Origin: JAOUEA01 sp963762075
Lineage (GTDB): Bacteria; Actinomycetota; UBA4738; HRBIN12
Direction: 5' to 3'
DNA length: 64,000 nt
Assembly (NCBI GenBank): GCA_963762075.1
Contig: CAVXJC010000002.1
Location: 124,001 to 188,000, forward strand
Within the stretch, counting starts at the first letter, position 1. The number at the start of each line of letters is the position of its first letter. Shown here piece by piece: positions 45,211-54,377 of this stretch. Made by a program: the position numbers and the translations under genes. The notes below the pieces were generated by a model. That model saw nothing but the letters and a program-made list of their open reading frames with translations, did no database searches and was not told where the DNA came from.

Positions 45211-45672
45211 ATGCGCAGACTGCTGCCGATCGTCGCCACGATGCTCATCGCCGCTGTCATCGTCGGCACGACCTCGTTCATCGGAGGTGCGGGGGGCGGA
45301 GGAGAATCGTTCACCGTCGTCGGAAGGTTCTTGCAAGCCGAGAACATCGATGTCGGGGCACCCGGCGACAGCCCCGGCGACTACTTCATCGAGAAGGACG
45401 CTCTCTGGAACGAAGCCGAGACTGAACGTGTCGGGTGGGACATCGTCAAGTGCACGTTCGACTTCGGAACGACGGCGCTGTGCACCGTTGGTCTCCGGTT
45501 CTTCGGACGCGGTCAGCTGACCGGCACCGGTGTGGTCGACGCGACGTCGAGGTCCTTCACGTTCCCCGTTACGGGTGGGACGGGTGACTTCCGGGACGTA
45601 ACTGGCTACGTACGAGTCACCCAGATCAAGGATGGAGAGATGCTCGAGTTCCACCTCTCCGGCACTGCCTGA
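45211..45672 (+). CDS. Secreted allene-oxide-cyclase-like (dirigent-type) beta-barrel protein
   Basis: A 153-residue exported protein with a signal peptide of about 27 residues (MRRLLPIVATMLIAAVIVG). The mature domain, with FYIEKDALWN-like, KCTFDF, LTGTGVVD and FPVTGGTGDFRDVTG segments, fits the allene-oxide-cyclase-like/dirigent barrel. Bacterial members have no known activity. GGGGGTAG precedes the ATG, and a strong terminator follows the stop. Confidence 0.7.
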   Translation: MRRLLPIVATMLIAAVIVGTTSFIGGAGGGGESFTVVGRFLQAENIDVGAPGDSPGDYFIEKDALWNEAETERVGWDIVKCTFDFGTTALCTVGLRFFGRGQLTGTGVVDATSRSFTFPVTGGTGDFRDVTGYVRVTQIKDGEMLEFHLSGTA

Positions 45673-45690
45673 TGGGAATGGAGTATCGGG

Positions 45691-45718
45691 AAGGGGGCGC
45701 CCGGCGAGGCGCCCCCTT
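45691..45718. terminator. Strong hairpin terminator, probably two-way
   Basis: A perfect 11-bp stem (AAGGGGGCGCC/GGCGCCCCCTT) with loop CGGCGA, 19 bases after the barrel-protein stop, followed by CATTT. It would also stop transcription coming from the opposite strand. Confidence 0.75.
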
Positions 45719-45892
45719 CATTTCGAATCCAGGCGCTTGACTCGCGACTGGTGCAGTCCAGACGCGGCCGACAGCACGCCCAGCATGTCCTGGCTGTGCG
45801 TCCGAGCCGATCAAAGCGAGCCCGGACTCAACATCGGCCTTATCCAGGGCGTCGAGCATCCGCTGCACCATCGCGGTCAGCTCAACAGACAT
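45718..45892 (-). other. Possible small broken gene in the 45.67-46.0 kb gap
   Basis: An ATG at 45892 opens MSVELTAMVQRMLDALDKADV, a plausible amphipathic helix. It could continue, after a frame change near 45,790, to GVLSAASGLHQSRVKRLDSK and a TGA that touches the hairpin terminator. No family is recognised. The rest of the 330-base gap up to the kinase gene shows nothing. Confidence 0.25.
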
Positions 45893-46001
45893 CCCACCGC
45901 CCCCTCCGTGGCCCCGGGTGGGCCTGAACATTCAACATGCCCCTCGTCCTCAGAAGACGGAGGACGGTGTTGTCCGATGACCACGGTCGAATTCGAACAG
46001 A

Positions 46002-47174
46002 TCAGACTGCGTGGAGCTGATGCTCTGCGGGCGCCTCGTCGGCCGGGGTGGCGAGTGGCGTGATCTCGCCGGGGAGCGAGACCACGAATCGGGCGCCGCC
46101 GGTCATGCCGTCTTCCACATGTGCTGACCCGCCATGGAGTTCGGCGAACCGCTGCACCAGCGAGAGTCCGATGCCCATGCCGCGCCCGCTCGAGGCCTCA
46201 CCCTGGCGGAACGGCTCGAAGAGCACGAGCTTGAGCTCATCAGGCACGCCGGGGCCGTCATCTTCCACGGCCAGTCTGATGCCATCGGCTTTCGCCGTGA
46301 TCTCCACGAGCACCGCGGTCCCCGCAGGGGTGTGCCGGGCTGCGTTGACCAGGAGGTTCTCGATCACCCGCTCGACCTTGCCCGGGTCGACGTCGACGAG
46401 CACGGGGTCGGCACGCACGCGCACCGGATGGTCGGCCAGTTGCTCGGTGTCGGCGACAACTCGACGAGCGAGCGCCCCGACGTCGGTGGGCTTGCGCCGT
46501 GGAAGCACCTTCCCTCGATCGATCCGGTCGAGGTCGAGCAGGTCGTCGATCAGACGGTTCATCTTTCGGCCGCTGTGCTCGATCACCTGGTGCAGGGCCT
46601 CGCGTTCGTCGGCCGTGAGGTGCAGCTCGTGATCACGGCGGATCGTCTGCATCGCGCCGAGGATGCCGGCGAGTGGCCCCTTGAGGTCGTGCGAGACGGC
46701 ATGCAGCAACGTGTCCTTCACTTCGTTCATCTCGCGCAGATCGCTGGAGCGGTCGGCTTCCTCCTCGAAGAGGCCCCACTGATCGTCGATGATGGAGCGC
46801 AGCGTGTCGAGCAACATCGCCGCGGCGAGGAAGACCGCGAAACGCACGACGCCGTTCCAGTACGGCACGGGGTCGGTGGTACTCGTCGCGGGCGACGACA
46901 ACACATCGCTCACGAGCCCTGCAACGGTCGATACGACGACGGCGACGGCGCCCCAGCGACGGCCCAGGTTCCAGGTCACCAGCCCGATCGGCATGAGGTA
47001 GAGCAGCGAGAGGGAGAACTGCAATCCGGTGAGATAGTCGAGCACGCTCACGACGGCGATGAACGCCAGACCGAGCACCGCCACGAGCAGAGGGGACTTC
47101 CCGTCGAAGAAGCCCTTCGTGCTGCGGAGCACCCGCCGATCCATGACGCGGCCTACGGCATCAGTCGGTTCCAC
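46002..47174 (-). CDS. Membrane sensor histidine kinase
   Basis: A 390-residue kinase. Four or five hydrophobic helices (residues 28-125) form an MASE-like or simple sensor region. They are followed by a HisKA dimerisation domain with H162 in HAVSHDLKGPL and a HATPase_c domain with NLLVNAARH, DDGPGVP and GRGMGIGLSLV. An ATG at 47144 (MDRRVLRST) is an alternative start. No response regulator is adjacent; the lone CheY-like protein at 25.2 kb is one possible partner. Confidence 0.88.
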   Translation of the reverse strand: MEPTDAVGRVMDRRVLRSTKGFFDGKSPLLVAVLGLAFIAVVSVLDYLTGLQFSLSLLYLMPIGLVTWNLGRRWGAVAVVVSTVAGLVSDVLSSPATSTTDPVPYWNGVVRFAVFLAAAMLLDTLRSIIDDQWGLFEEEADRSSDLREMNEVKDTLLHAVSHDLKGPLAGILGAMQTIRRDHELHLTADEREALHQVIEHSGRKMNRLIDDLLDLDRIDRGKVLPRRKPTDVGALARRVVADTEQLADHPVRVRADPVLVDVDPGKVERVIENLLVNAARHTPAGTAVLVEITAKADGIRLAVEDDGPGVPDELKLVLFEPFRQGEASSGRGMGIGLSLVQRFAELHGGSAHVEDGMTGGARFVVSLPGEITPLATPADEAPAEHQLHAV

Positions 47175-47228
47175 CTGTGATGACTCGACAGATGGGGTGG
47201 CTACCTTGAGTCGGGTATCGAGGCCCGG

Positions 47229-47843
47229 TCATGCAGGTCCGACGCCGCCGAGGATCTCCTCGAGTGCGCGGAAGGCCCGCCCCCGGTGGCTGATGCGATC
47301 CTTCTGCTCATCGGTGAGCTCGGCCATCGTCTCGTCCCATCCTGCAGGCACGAAGACGGGGTCATAACCGAAGCCCTTCGCCCCACGTCGTTTCGGGACG
47401 ATCGAGCCTTCACAGGTGCCGTCGGCGTGGACCGTTCGCCCGTCGGGTGACGCGAACGCCGCCACACACCGATATCGGGCCGTGCGACCACTGATCGGCA
47501 CGCCCCGCACCGCACGCAGCAGCGCCGCGAGGTTCTGCTCGTCGGTCGCCTGTTCGCCCGCGTATCGGGCGGAGCGATGCCCCGGCGCCCCGCCGAGCGC
47601 ATCGACCTCGATGCCGGAATCGTCGGCGATCGCGGGAACGCCGAGCGCCGCCGACACCTGGGTCGCTTTCAGCAGCGCATTCACGAGATAGGTGTCGCCG
47701 GTCTCCTCGACCTCGGGGAACGCTGTGGGGTCGTGATTCTCCACGGTGACCCACTCGACCGGCCAGTCGCGGCAGATGCGGGCGAGCTCGCGCAGCTTGT
47801 GCCGATTGCGTGATGCGATCGCGATGCGCTCGGGGAACACCAC
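47229..47843 (-). CDS. rdgB: Non-canonical purine NTP pyrophosphatase (RdgB/HAM1)
   Basis: Hydrolyses ITP, dITP and XTP to keep them out of DNA and RNA. It is 204 residues from GTG 47843 (GTG 47840 is also possible); the longer frame upstream is antisense of rph. IASRNRHKLREL, GDTYLVNALLKA, ADDSGIEVDALGG and FGYDPVF are the family motifs. It lies 10 bases after rph, in the order murI-MBL-rph-rdgB seen in mycobacteria. Confidence 0.93.
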   Translation of the reverse strand: MVFPERIAIASRNRHKLRELARICRDWPVEWVTVENHDPTAFPEVEETGDTYLVNALLKATQVSAALGVPAIADDSGIEVDALGGAPGHRSARYAGEQATDEQNLAALLRAVRGVPISGRTARYRCVAAFASPDGRTVHADGTCEGSIVPKRRGAKGFGYDPVFVPAGWDETMAELTDEQKDRISHRGRAFRALEEILGGVGPA

Positions 47844-47853
47844 GGCAGTGGTC

Positions 47854-48573
47854 TCAGCGGCCGAGCGCTTCCCGCTGCAGCTCGGTGAGCCGCGCGATGC
47901 CACTCGACGCCAGGTCGAGCATGCCATCGAGGTCGGTCCGAGAGAAAGGCGTTCCCTCTGCGGTCCCCTGCACCTCGACGAGATCACCGGAACCGGTCAT
48001 GACCACGTTGAAGTCGACGTCGGCGGCTGCGTCTTCCTCGTAGCAGATGTCGAGCCGCGGTTCGCCGTCGACGATGCCGACGCTCACCGCGGCGACGCTG
48101 TCAGCGAGCAGGTCATCGGGGGCATCGCCCTGCTCGACGAGGCCGTTCAACGCGAGAGCCAACGCGATGTAGCCCCCGGTGATCGACGCGGTTCGCGTTC
48201 CGGCATCTGCCTGCAACACGTCGCAATCGATGGTGATCGTGCGCTCGCCGAGGCGCGGGAGGTCGGTGATGCTCCGGAGCGACCGTCCGATCAAACGCTG
48301 GATCTCCTGTGTGCGACCTCCCGGTCGTCCTCGGTTCACCTCGCGGCTCGAACGATCGGTCGTGGAAGCGGGCAGCATCGAGTACTCGCCCGTGACCCAT
48401 CCCCCACCGGTGCCCTTGAGCCAGCGCGGTGCGTCGTCGGAGACGCTCGCAGCGATCAGCACGCGCGTCTTGCCCATGGACAGGAGCACCGATCCCGCAG
48501 CCCATTCCTGGAAGCCGATCTCCCAGGTCACCGGACGCAGCTCTCCGGGCGCCCTGCCGTCGGGACGCGTCAC
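47854..48573 (-). CDS. rph: Ribonuclease PH
   Basis: A 239-residue 3'-5' phosphorolytic exoribonuclease that trims tRNA 3' ends. The phosphate-binding SSREVNRGRPGGRTQEIQRL region and the RSLRSITDL and DCDVLQADAGTRTASITG motifs are all present. It follows the MBL gene in the same block. Confidence 0.96.
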   Translation of the reverse strand: MTRPDGRAPGELRPVTWEIGFQEWAAGSVLLSMGKTRVLIAASVSDDAPRWLKGTGGGWVTGEYSMLPASTTDRSSREVNRGRPGGRTQEIQRLIGRSLRSITDLPRLGERTITIDCDVLQADAGTRTASITGGYIALALALNGLVEQGDAPDDLLADSVAAVSVGIVDGEPRLDICYEEDAAADVDFNVVMTGSGDLVEVQGTAEGTPFSRTDLDGMLDLASSGIARLTELQREALGR

Positions 48574-48621
48574 GTTCCGACCTCGGTCACCGACGTCACG
48601 GCGCGACCCTCGTTGCCGTCA

Positions 48622-49374
48622 TCACGGGGCGACCCTGAGCGTCGTGCCGTCCTCGGCGAGCTCGATCGGGCCGTTGAACGCCGCGGCAGCCTCGATGAGT
48701 GAAACGGCGGGGTCGAGGGTGGGCAGGATGTGGGTCAGGACCAGTCGCTTCGCGCCGGCTGCTGTGGCGTGCTGAGCAGCCTGCGTCGCGCTCAAGTGGA
48801 AGAACGCCTGGCTCGACGCATCCTGATAGGTCGCCTCGGCGACGAACATGTCCGCGTCGCGCGCCATCTCGATGACTTCCTGGCACGGCCCCGAGTCCCC
48901 CGTGTAGGCAAGCACGGCCCCCCCTGCCTCGACGCGGTAGCCGACCGAGCTCACGCCGATATGGGTCATCTCGTACGTCTCGAATGCGAACGGCCCGACC
49001 TCGAAGTCGTCGCCGCCGACGACCGTGCGGAAGTCGTACGCCTCTGCCATCACGTTGCGTCCGTTCTCGCTCGTCAGCATGCTCATGCCTTCCACGAAGC
49101 CCTCGGGCGAGTAGAAGGGAAGGTTCGGCGCCCCCATGCCGCCGTAGTGCCTGGCGTAGAAGGCCGGCAACACGTCGATGAAGTGATCGGTGTGACCGTG
49201 CGTGATGACGATCGCCGCGATGTCGTCGATGCCAACGAACTCCTGCAGTCGCGCGAACGTGCCGGTCCCGGCATCGAGCCAGACGTGCGTGCCTTCGTGA
49301 CTGAGCAGGTGCCCGCACGTGGCGCCCCCTGGGCCGGGCCAGGTGCCTGCTGAGCCGAGCACCGTCAGCTCCAC
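48622..49374 (-). CDS. MBL-fold phosphodiesterase-like protein (Rv1339-type)
   Basis: A 250-residue metallo-beta-lactamase-fold protein with the metal motif H59-G-H-T-D-H64, a second-site GDSGPC and a late VLTHI. In the same position of the mycobacterial operon (between murI and rph), Rv1339 is reported to be a cAMP phosphodiesterase. This protein is the likely counterpart, by position and fold; the activity is inferred. It overlaps murI by 10 bases. Confidence 0.8.
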   Translation of the reverse strand: MELTVLGSAGTWPGPGGATCGHLLSHEGTHVWLDAGTGTFARLQEFVGIDDIAAIVITHGHTDHFIDVLPAFYARHYGGMGAPNLPFYSPEGFVEGMSMLTSENGRNVMAEAYDFRTVVGGDDFEVGPFAFETYEMTHIGVSSVGYRVEAGGAVLAYTGDSGPCQEVIEMARDADMFVAEATYQDASSQAFFHLSATQAAQHATAAGAKRLVLTHILPTLDPAVSLIEAAAAFNGPIELAEDGTTLRVAP

Positions 49375-50195
49375 GAGCCACCACCGACCGGCTGCGCTTG
49401 CGCGGCGCCGACGTCGGTCAGCTCCGGTCCCAAGAAGATGCCTGCGACCCGCTCGAAGGCTGCGGGATCACCCGTTGCGAGGAACTCGTGGTCGGCGGGA
49501 GAGCCATCGTCCTCCCGCAGCAGTTGCCCGGCCACCAGCGTCGCGTACACGTCCTTGGCGGTTTCCTCGGCCGAGGAGACGAGCGCCACATCGGGGCCGA
49601 GCTCGAACTGCAGCAGACCCGAGAGCAGCGGGTAATGCGTGCAGCCCATGATGAGGGTGTCGATGCCGTCTGCCATCAGCGGAGAAAGATACCCCCGCGC
49701 GGCCCGCCGTAGCTCGTCGCTCGTCGTGTCGCCGCGTTCCACGTGCTCGACGAAGACCGGGCAGGCTTGCGAGCTCAGCGCGACCTGCGCGCCGGTCGCC
49801 TCGATCGCCCGGACGTAGGCGCCGCTCGCCACTGTGGCCTCGGTTCCGATCAGGCCGATCCGACCGTTGCGCGTGACGTGCACCGCCGTACGGGCGCCGG
49901 GGTCGATCACCCCCACGACGGGGATACCGCCACGCATCGCGATGTGACCGATCGCACTCACCTCGATGGAGTTGCACGCGACCACGAGCAGCTTCACCTC
50001 GCGATGCACGAGGAAGTCGGCGATCTCGAGCGCGTACCGCCGGATCTCGTCGATCGGCTTGGGCCCGTACGGGAACCTCGCGGTGTCACCTACATAGACG
50101 ATGGGTTCGTGTGGAAGCTGGTCCATGATCGCGCGGACGACGGTGAGGCCGCCCACACCCGAGTCGAAGACACCGATGGGCCGTGGGTCGTTCAT
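49365..50195 (-). CDS. murI: Glutamate racemase
   Basis: Makes D-glutamate for peptidoglycan. 276 residues from ATG 50195, with the D11-S12-G-V-G motif and the two catalytic Cys in ACNS and GCTHYPLL. The longer frame upstream is antisense to cysM. It sits 7 bases after cysM and overlaps the MBL gene by 10 bases. Confidence 0.95.
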   Translation of the reverse strand: MNDPRPIGVFDSGVGGLTVVRAIMDQLPHEPIVYVGDTARFPYGPKPIDEIRRYALEIADFLVHREVKLLVVACNSIEVSAIGHIAMRGGIPVVGVIDPGARTAVHVTRNGRIGLIGTEATVASGAYVRAIEATGAQVALSSQACPVFVEHVERGDTTSDELRRAARGYLSPLMADGIDTLIMGCTHYPLLSGLLQFELGPDVALVSSAEETAKDVYATLVAGQLLREDDGSPADHEFLATGDPAAFERVAGIFLGPELTDVGAAQAQPVGGGSWS

Positions 50196-50202
50196 CCGAC
50201 GA

Positions 50203-51135
50203 TCACCACCACAGCGATTCCGCCACGCCCTTCTCGGCGGTGGCGAGATCCTCTGCCCAGGCTTCGGTGGAGAGGTACTTCCAGCCGCCGTCGGGAAGCA
50301 GACACACGATGTCGCCCTCGTCGATCTCGCTGGCGATCCGCTGTGCGACATAGACCACTGCACCGCTCGAGATGCCCGCGAAAATGCCCTCCGACGACGT
50401 GAGCTCGCGGTTGGTGCGCAGCGACGACGACGAGTCGACCAGGAACTTGCGGTCGATCTCGCTCGGATCGAAGATCGGCGGCACGAACCCGGCATCGAGC
50501 GAGCGAAGCCCGTAGACGAGGTCACCGAGCTCGGGCTCGGCGGCCACGACCTTCACCTCGGGGTTGTGCGCGTGCAATCCTCGGCCAGCCCCCGTGAGGG
50601 TTCCGCCGGTCCCCATGCCGGCCACGAAATGCGAAACCTCGGGGAGGTCGCGGATGATCTCCCGGGCGGTGCCCTCCTCGTGTGCCAAGGGGTTGGCCGG
50701 GTTCCCGTATTGGAACGGCATGTGGTACTTGTCGTCTCGCGCGAGCGCGCGCGCGACCTCGATCGACCCGTTCGTGCCCTTGTCGCCGTCGCTGAACACG
50801 ATCTCTGCCCCGAACAACCTGAGCAGGCCGATGCGTTCCTCGCTCGCGTTGTCGGGGATCACGACCGTGAGGCGGTAGCCCTTGCGCGCGGCGACCATGG
50901 CCAGCGCGATGCCGGTGTTGCCGGAGGTCGGCTCGAGGATCGTCTTGTCGGGGGTGAGCTCGCCCGATGCCTCGGCCAACTCGACCATCTTCAACGCGAT
51001 GCGATCCTTCGTGGAACCGGTCGGGTTCGTTCCTTCGAGTTTGGCCCAGAGGCGCACACCGGGCTTCGGTGACATGCACGGCATGCCGACGAGCGGCGTG
51101 TTGCCGATGGCCTGCAGGATGTCGTCGAAGCGCAC
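50203..51135 (-). CDS. cysM: Cysteine synthase CysM (CysO-dependent type)
   Basis: A 310-residue PLP enzyme. K43 in GSTKDRIALKM is the Schiff-base lysine, and TSGNTG and GTGGTLTG bind the substrate and phosphate. It begins like M. tuberculosis CysM and keeps the YGLRSLDAGFVP segment and the -SLWW C-terminal end of that enzyme's type. In M. tuberculosis CysM uses O-phosphoserine and the thiocarboxylated CysO. CysO, MoeB and Mec are all present 10 kb away. GTG 51135 is the start and lies inside a long inverted repeat. Confidence 0.9.
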   Translation of the reverse strand: MRFDDILQAIGNTPLVGMPCMSPKPGVRLWAKLEGTNPTGSTKDRIALKMVELAEASGELTPDKTILEPTSGNTGIALAMVAARKGYRLTVVIPDNASEERIGLLRLFGAEIVFSDGDKGTNGSIEVARALARDDKYHMPFQYGNPANPLAHEEGTAREIIRDLPEVSHFVAGMGTGGTLTGAGRGLHAHNPEVKVVAAEPELGDLVYGLRSLDAGFVPPIFDPSEIDRKFLVDSSSSLRTNRELTSSEGIFAGISSGAVVYVAQRIASEIDEGDIVCLLPDGGWKYLSTEAWAEDLATAEKGVAESLWW

Positions 51136-51165
51136 GCCCGGGATTATCGCAGTCCCGGGCGTGCG
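51131..51165. promoter_or_regulatory. 12-bp inverted repeat over the cysM start and its -10 box
   Basis: CGCACGCCCGGG and CCCGGGCGTGCG are perfect 12-bp arms around an 11-base spacer. On the minus strand the spacer contains GATAAT (51148-51143), a -10 box 7 bases before the GTG, and the GTG sits in one arm. AAGGAG lies just outside the other arm. It could be an operator, or a hairpin that hides the start; a terminator is unlikely because coding starts inside it. Confidence 0.5.
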
Positions 51166-51197
51166 CTCCTTCTGAGGTTCAGTCGATCAGCGATGCC

Positions 51198-54100
51198 TCA
51201 CGGCGCCGCGGGGATCGGGATCAGCGAGCCTGTGTCGCCACCGCCGGGCTTGGCGAACCGCAGGTAGAGCGAGGGCACCACGAACAGGTTGAGCAACGTC
51301 GCCGTGATCAGTCCGCCCAAGATCACCCAGGCCATGGGGTACTCGATCTCCTGCCCGGGGATCTCGCCCGCGATGAGCAGTGGCACCAGCGCCAGCCCGG
51401 TCGTGAGAACCGTCATCATGATCGGCACGACGCGCTCGCGGGCTCCCTGCAACACGAGCTCCGGACCGAAGGCCATGCCCTCGAACCGTTCCAGATGCTG
51501 GAAGTGGCTGATGAGCATGATGCCGTTACGCGCCACGATGCCGAGCACTGTGAAGAATCCGACCAGCGAACCGAGCGAGACGACCCCTCCGGTCATGTAG
51601 GCCGCGATCACGCCACCGATCAACGCGATCGGCAGGGTCAGGAACGAGAGCGTCGCGAGGCGCCAGCTGCCGAACGACGCTTGCAGCAGCAGAAGGATGC
51701 CGATGGCGGCCGCGATCGCCCCGAGGTTCAGTCGGCTCGACGCCTCTTTCCGCTCGGTGTACTCACCGAGGAACTCTGCGTGGTACTCGTCGGGCCAATC
51801 GTAGTCGGCAAGCCGACTCTCGATGTCTGCAACGATCGATCCGAGGTCACGGGAGCCGTCGATGTTGCCGCCTACGTCGAGACTACGGAACAGGCTGTCG
51901 TGATAGATCACGTTCGGCACCGGTTCGACCGTCACGTCAGCCACCTGCTCGAGACGCACATACTTCCCGCTGGGCGTGTCGAAGAGCAGATTGCCGATAT
52001 CCATGAAGGTGTCTCGTGTCTCTGGAGTGCTCCAGACCTGGATGTCGTAGGCCTTGCCGTTCCGGAAGATGTCCCCCGCTTCCTCACCCGCGAGCAGGCG
52101 GGCGGCGGCCCGGCGCACGTCGCCAGGCTTGAGACCGTAGCGCTGGGCAGCGGCCAGATCGACCTCGACACTCACCTGCGGGATGTCTTTGAGGGACTCG
52201 ACATGGTTCTCGATCACTCCGTCGACGCTGCCGATGACGTCGTTGATCTCATCAGCCGTTTCCTGCAGCTGCACGAGATCCTGTCCGTAGATGCGGATCG
52301 TGATCGCCTCACTGGAACCGGTCAGCACCTCCCTGATGCGTTCCTTCAGGTAGGTGAGCACATCTCGGTACAGGCCGGGGTAGCCGTCGACGACCTCTTG
52401 GATCTTCGTCAGCGTTTGGTCGTAGTCAACAGAGGGATCGACACTGACCCAGTTCTCACCGAAGTCGATTCCGACGACTTCGTCCATGAGCAGGGCTTGT
52501 CCGATATGCGACCCCGCGTTTCGCACACCCGGGATCTCGAGCAGCTCTGCATTGGCTCGGGCTGAGATGCGGAACATCTCCGGCTGCCCGGTGCCGGGCA
52601 CGGTCAGCCAGTGCATCAGGAAGTCGCGCTCCTTGAACGACGGGAGCAAGGACTGACCGAGGAGCGGCAGTGCCGCGATGCCCATCACGGTCGTCAGACC
52701 AACGGCCACGTATGCGCGGCGCGGCCTCATCACGATGCGCGCCAGGATCGACTGGTACGCCCGCTGCAGCGCGGGCACGATCGGGGACTCGCGGTGGCGC
52801 AGCGAGGAGGGCTTGCGGAAGAAGATCAAGCTCATCGCCGGCGTCACCGTCAGTGCCACCACCATCGAGGCGAGCAAGGCGAGCGCGTACGAGGTGGCGA
52901 GCGGTCGGAAGAAGGAGCCCGACAGGCCCTCGAGCATGAAGATCGGCGCCACGGCGACGATCTCGATCAACGTCGCGTACACGATCGCGCTGCGCACCTC
53001 GAGCGAGGCCCCGAGGATGATCCTCGCCGTCGACGGCCCACTGCCGTCGGCAGGTCGCTGCCGCAATCTTCGGACCACGTTCTCGATATCGATGATCGCG
53101 TCGTCGACGATGTCACCGAGTGCAATCACCATGCCGGCCAGGATCATCGTGTTGATCGTGGCGCCACGCCAGTGCAGCACGAGCCCTGCCGCGACGAGCG
53201 ACAGGGGGATGGCCACGACGCTGATCACCGCGGTGCGCCACTCGTAGAGGAAGGCGCACAACATGAGGATCATCAGGATGGCCCCGAACCAGATCGCCTT
53301 CGAGAGGTTGCTGATCGATTCCTCGATGAAGGTCGCGGGGCGGAAGATCGTGGCGTCGATCTCGATGCCGCGCAGGCCAGGCTTCAGCTCTTCGAGCGCT
53401 GCCTCGACGCCCCGGGTCACGTCGAGGGTGTTGGCCCACGGCAATTTCTCCACGATGAGCATGAGCCCATGGCCGTCGTTGATGACGGCGTCGCCCACGA
53501 GCGGCCAGGTACTGCGCTCGAGGTTCGCGACGTCGCTGATCGTGAGGTGCTTTCCGGTGACCGACTCGATCGGGATGTCAGCGAGATCCTCGGCATTGAC
53601 GATCGGCAGCACGTGCCGGATCGAATACCGGTTGGTGGGCGTGTCGAAGAACCCACCTCGACCGATGTAGTTGCCGTCGGAGTACTGCAACAACCCGGCA
53701 TCCAGGGCGTCGGCCACCGCTGTGGAGACCGCGTCGACGGTGACGTCGTGCTTGCGCAGAAGCTGCGGATCGATCTCGATCGTGGGCATCTCGATGCGCT
53801 CGCCCCAGATCGGGACGTTGGCCACTCCGGGCACGCGCATGAGTCGAGTGCGGATCTTCCAGTAGGTGGTCATCGACAGGTCGATCAGGTCGAGCTCAGG
53901 GTCGGTCGTCGTGAGCCCGATCTTCATGACGCGGCTCGTGGCCGACAGGGGCTGGATCATGAACGGGGGGCTCGCCCAGGTCGGAAGTTGAGGCGAGATC
54001 TGAGAGATACGCTCGGCCACGTGCTGGCGCGCAGTCAGCAGGTCGGCGCCCGGCTCGAAGATCATCTCGATCGACGAGAGCGACTCCACCGACTTCGAGC

Positions 54101-54347
54101 GGATCTCATCGAGGCCCGGCACGCCGTTGAGGGTCTGCTCGAGCGGGATGGTGACGAGGTTCTCTACCTGATTCGCCGACAAACCGAGGGCCGGGGTCTG
54201 AACCTCCACCTTCGGCGGCGCGAACTCGGGGAAGACGTCAACCGCCGTGCTCTGGAGTTGCTGAACGCCGAAGAACATGAGGGCGGCGGCGAGCGCGACC
54301 ACGAGGTATCGGAACTTGAGGCTCGAACCTACGATCCATCGGAGCAT
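51198..54347 (-). CDS. RND efflux permease (CusA/CzcA-like), first of two
   Basis: A 1049-residue RND permease, full length. One membrane helix at the N-terminus, a large extracytoplasmic domain, a helix bundle with the proton-relay type motif DDAIIDIENVVRRL, a second large loop and a second bundle. It resembles the metal/organic CusA/CzcA branch (MIQPLSATSRV). It ends 62 bases before cysM. It is paired with another RND gene and a short adaptor-like lipoprotein; the substrate is not visible. Confidence 0.87.
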   Translation of the reverse strand: MLRWIVGSSLKFRYLVVALAAALMFFGVQQLQSTAVDVFPEFAPPKVEVQTPALGLSANQVENLVTIPLEQTLNGVPGLDEIRSKSVESLSSIEMIFEPGADLLTARQHVAERISQISPQLPTWASPPFMIQPLSATSRVMKIGLTTTDPELDLIDLSMTTYWKIRTRLMRVPGVANVPIWGERIEMPTIEIDPQLLRKHDVTVDAVSTAVADALDAGLLQYSDGNYIGRGGFFDTPTNRYSIRHVLPIVNAEDLADIPIESVTGKHLTISDVANLERSTWPLVGDAVINDGHGLMLIVEKLPWANTLDVTRGVEAALEELKPGLRGIEIDATIFRPATFIEESISNLSKAIWFGAILMILMLCAFLYEWRTAVISVVAIPLSLVAAGLVLHWRGATINTMILAGMVIALGDIVDDAIIDIENVVRRLRQRPADGSGPSTARIILGASLEVRSAIVYATLIEIVAVAPIFMLEGLSGSFFRPLATSYALALLASMVVALTVTPAMSLIFFRKPSSLRHRESPIVPALQRAYQSILARIVMRPRRAYVAVGLTTVMGIAALPLLGQSLLPSFKERDFLMHWLTVPGTGQPEMFRISARANAELLEIPGVRNAGSHIGQALLMDEVVGIDFGENWVSVDPSVDYDQTLTKIQEVVDGYPGLYRDVLTYLKERIREVLTGSSEAITIRIYGQDLVQLQETADEINDVIGSVDGVIENHVESLKDIPQVSVEVDLAAAQRYGLKPGDVRRAAARLLAGEEAGDIFRNGKAYDIQVWSTPETRDTFMDIGNLLFDTPSGKYVRLEQVADVTVEPVPNVIYHDSLFRSLDVGGNIDGSRDLGSIVADIESRLADYDWPDEYHAEFLGEYTERKEASSRLNLGAIAAAIGILLLLQASFGSWRLATLSFLTLPIALIGGVIAAYMTGGVVSLGSLVGFFTVLGIVARNGIMLISHFQHLERFEGMAFGPELVLQGARERVVPIMMTVLTTGLALVPLLIAGEIPGQEIEYPMAWVILGGLITATLLNLFVVPSLYLRFAKPGGGDTGSLIPIPAAP

Positions 54348-54377
54348 CGTGTGTGGTTTCCTTTCGCGATGTCGCTC

